NCBI GenBank assembly: GCA_034435435.1
Contig: DAOTXN010000069.1
Span: 1-22,432, forward strand
Source: DAOTXN01 sp034435435
GTDB lineage: Bacteria; Chloroflexota; Anaerolineae; S140-20
Direction: 5' to 3'
DNA: 22,432 bases
Positions 21,601 through 22,432 of the stretch are shown piece by piece. The stretch's first letter is position 1; each line of letters opens with the position of its first letter. The notes under the pieces were generated by a model. It was not told the origin of the DNA, did no database searches, and saw only the letters and a program-made list of their open reading frames with translations. A program made the position numbers and the translations under genes.

Positions 21601-21897
21601 CTATTCTTCACGCGTAACGACGTACCCCAATCCAAACAGTCCGGCCACCATCAGCACGCTAATGACGATCGCCAAGATATTCAAGTTGACGATGCCGTTC
21701 AGGAGTCGGTCGAACGCAAAATCCAAAAGCCCTAGCAGAAAAGCCATCGCAATCGTAACCGCCAGTACCACAAAGGTCAGAGTGCGAGCCTCTTGCTGAC
21801 TTGGCCAGTGGACTTTGCGTAACTCGGCGCGTGTCTCTTTAAAATAGTTGATCAGAAAGTTATCTTTTTTGATCCTACGCGTCTCAACTTTAGCCAT
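21601..21897 (-). CDS. secE: Preprotein translocase subunit SecE
   Basis: This 98-residue membrane subunit clamps SecY in the Sec translocase. The conserved amphipathic stretch FKETRAELRKVHWPSQQEAR (19-38) leads into the family's membrane helix (about 41-63, ending FDRLLNGIV). A further hydrophobic helix (about 72-93) follows, which the usual single-helix SecE of 60-70 residues lacks. ATG 21897 is chosen because GAGGAG lies 8 bases before it; a longer frame to 21930 has no such support. It precedes nusG as in most bacteria. Confidence 0.93.
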   Translation of the reverse strand: MAKVETRRIKKDNFLINYFKETRAELRKVHWPSQQEARTLTFVVLAVTIAMAFLLGLLDFAFDRLLNGIVNLNILAIVISVLMVAGLFGLGYVVTREE

Positions 21898-21925
21898 CTT
21901 GTGGCTCCTCACCGGTGGCCCACAC

Positions 21926-21960
21926 TTCAAGACACCGCCACTATTCGACGGTGTCTTGAA
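21926..21960 (-). other. Hairpin between tRNA-Trp and secE
   Basis: TTCAAGACACCG (21926-21937) pairs perfectly with CGGTGTCTTGAA (21949-21960) over an 11-base loop. No U-tract follows on the minus strand, so an RNA-processing or stability signal is as likely as termination. Confidence 0.55.
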
Positions 21961-22019
21961 TGGACCTACTTTACCATGCCGCTCTTGGCGCTGGTAACCA
22001 AAGGTTTTACTGTCACAGG

Positions 22020-22092
22020 CAGGCGAGGCAGGACTTGAACCCGCAGCCTACGGTTTTGGAGACCGTTGCTCTGCCAGTTGAGCTACTCGCCT
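22020..22092 (-). tRNA. trnW: tRNA-Trp (CCA)
   Basis: A complete 73-base cloverleaf reads from 22092 down. The acceptor AGGCGAG/CTCGCCT is perfect, the D stem is GCTC/GAGC, and the anticodon stem ACGGT/ACCGT holds loop CTCCAAA with anticodon CCA. The T arm is GCGGG-TTCAAGT-CCTGC. The discriminator is G, and the 3' CCA is not encoded. Its position between rpmG and secE is common in bacteria. Confidence 0.97.
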
Positions 22093-22130
22093 GTACTGGC
22101 CAGTTGATAAACAACCAGCCAACAAACCAA

Positions 22131-22295
22131 CTACTTGGCTTCTCGATGAAGCGTGTGAGTCCGGCAACGGGGACAGAATTTTTTCATCTCCAAGCGCCCC
22201 GGATCGTTACGCCGGTTCTTCTCTGTCGTATAGGTTCGCTCTTTGCACTCGGTGCACGCGAGCGTGATAACCGTTCGGATTGCTTTTTTGGCCAT
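22131..22295 (-). CDS. rpmG: 50S ribosomal protein L33
   Basis: This 54-residue large-subunit protein opens MAKKAIRTVITLACTEC and contains YTTEKNRRNDPGRLEMKKFC. Both CxxC pairs are kept (C14/C17 and C41/C44), so it is the zinc-binding form. ATG 22295 begins two bases after the tuf stop codon, and a GAAGG in the end of tuf can serve as its ribosome-binding site. tRNA-Trp follows 38 bases later. Confidence 0.97.
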   Translation of the reverse strand: MAKKAIRTVITLACTECKERTYTTEKNRRNDPGRLEMKKFCPRCRTHTLHREAK

Positions 22296-22297
22296 GT

Positions 22298-22432
22298 CTA
22301 GCCTTCAAAGATTTTAGTGATGACGCCGGCGCCCACGGTCAAGCCACCCTCACGGATGGCAAAACGCGACCCCTGCTCCAACGCGACCGGCTCGATCAAC
22401 TCGACGTTCAAGTTCACGCTGTCCCCGGGCAT
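22298..22432 (-). CDS. tuf: Elongation factor Tu, C-terminal end (partial)
   Basis: The last 44 residues of EF-Tu are visible: MPGDSVNLNVELIEPVALEQ, then FAIREGGLTVGAGVITKI and the stop TAG. This is the third (beta-barrel) domain, which contacts aminoacyl-tRNA. The rest of the gene lies beyond the right edge of the window. It leads the tuf-rpmG-trnW-secE-nusG-rplKA-rplJL cluster. Confidence 0.95.
   Translation of the reverse strand: MPGDSVNLNVELIEPVALEQGSRFAIREGGLTVGAGVITKIFEG

Noticed and set aside
1..22432. CRISPR array
   Set aside because: No evenly spaced series of three or more repeats with unique spacers; the only near repeats are the two 37-bp palindromic units.

Overview
The window looks like chromosomal DNA of a member of the Chloroflexota (Anaerolineae-like). 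This placement is an inference. It rests on high GC, an anti-sigma-free two-component/secreted-protein architecture, the style of the penicillin-binding lipoprotein, several start codons placed 7 nt after a -10 box, and intergenic DNA full of short palindromic repeats. No marker here fixes the genus.

Left edge (1-1871): a restriction-modification pair on the minus strand. The REase gene looks intact. The overlapping N6-adenine methylase stops early and its remaining sequence is scattered over other frames. A strong-looking promoter then drives a frameshifted antitoxin-like relic.

Centre left (1872-10375): two related envelope-sensing modules on the plus strand. Module 1 is a small secreted protein, a DegP/HtrA-like lipoprotein protease, a YceI-like protein, and an OmpR-type regulator with its HAMP histidine kinase. 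Module 2 is a second copy of the secreted protein (74 of 84 core residues identical) followed by another OmpR-type regulator and kinase. The DNA between and within the modules (6668-7359, 7873-8199) is a mosaic of repeats that also supply a terminator and a ribosome-binding site. Paired 11-bp direct repeats in front of two module-2 genes look like OmpR-family operator sites.

Centre right (10383-15572): a large HerA/FtsK-superfamily ATPase (minus) diverges from a 775-residue methylase-like protein with a zinc-knuckle pattern and degenerate catalytic motifs (plus). The 243-bp gap between them holds a 37-bp duplicated palindromic repeat and a palindrome inside the plus-strand promoter. This pair is the best candidate for an undescribed system.

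Right (15673-22432): a penicillin-binding transpeptidase lipoprotein and a small membrane protein end at a perfect 18-bp hairpin. It faces the convergent minus-strand translation/transcription cluster, which in order of transcription is tuf (partial), rpmG, tRNA-Trp, secE, nusG, rplK, rplA, an L10 leader with attenuator, rplJ and rplL. This is the standard bacterial arrangement and is the surest part of the annotation.
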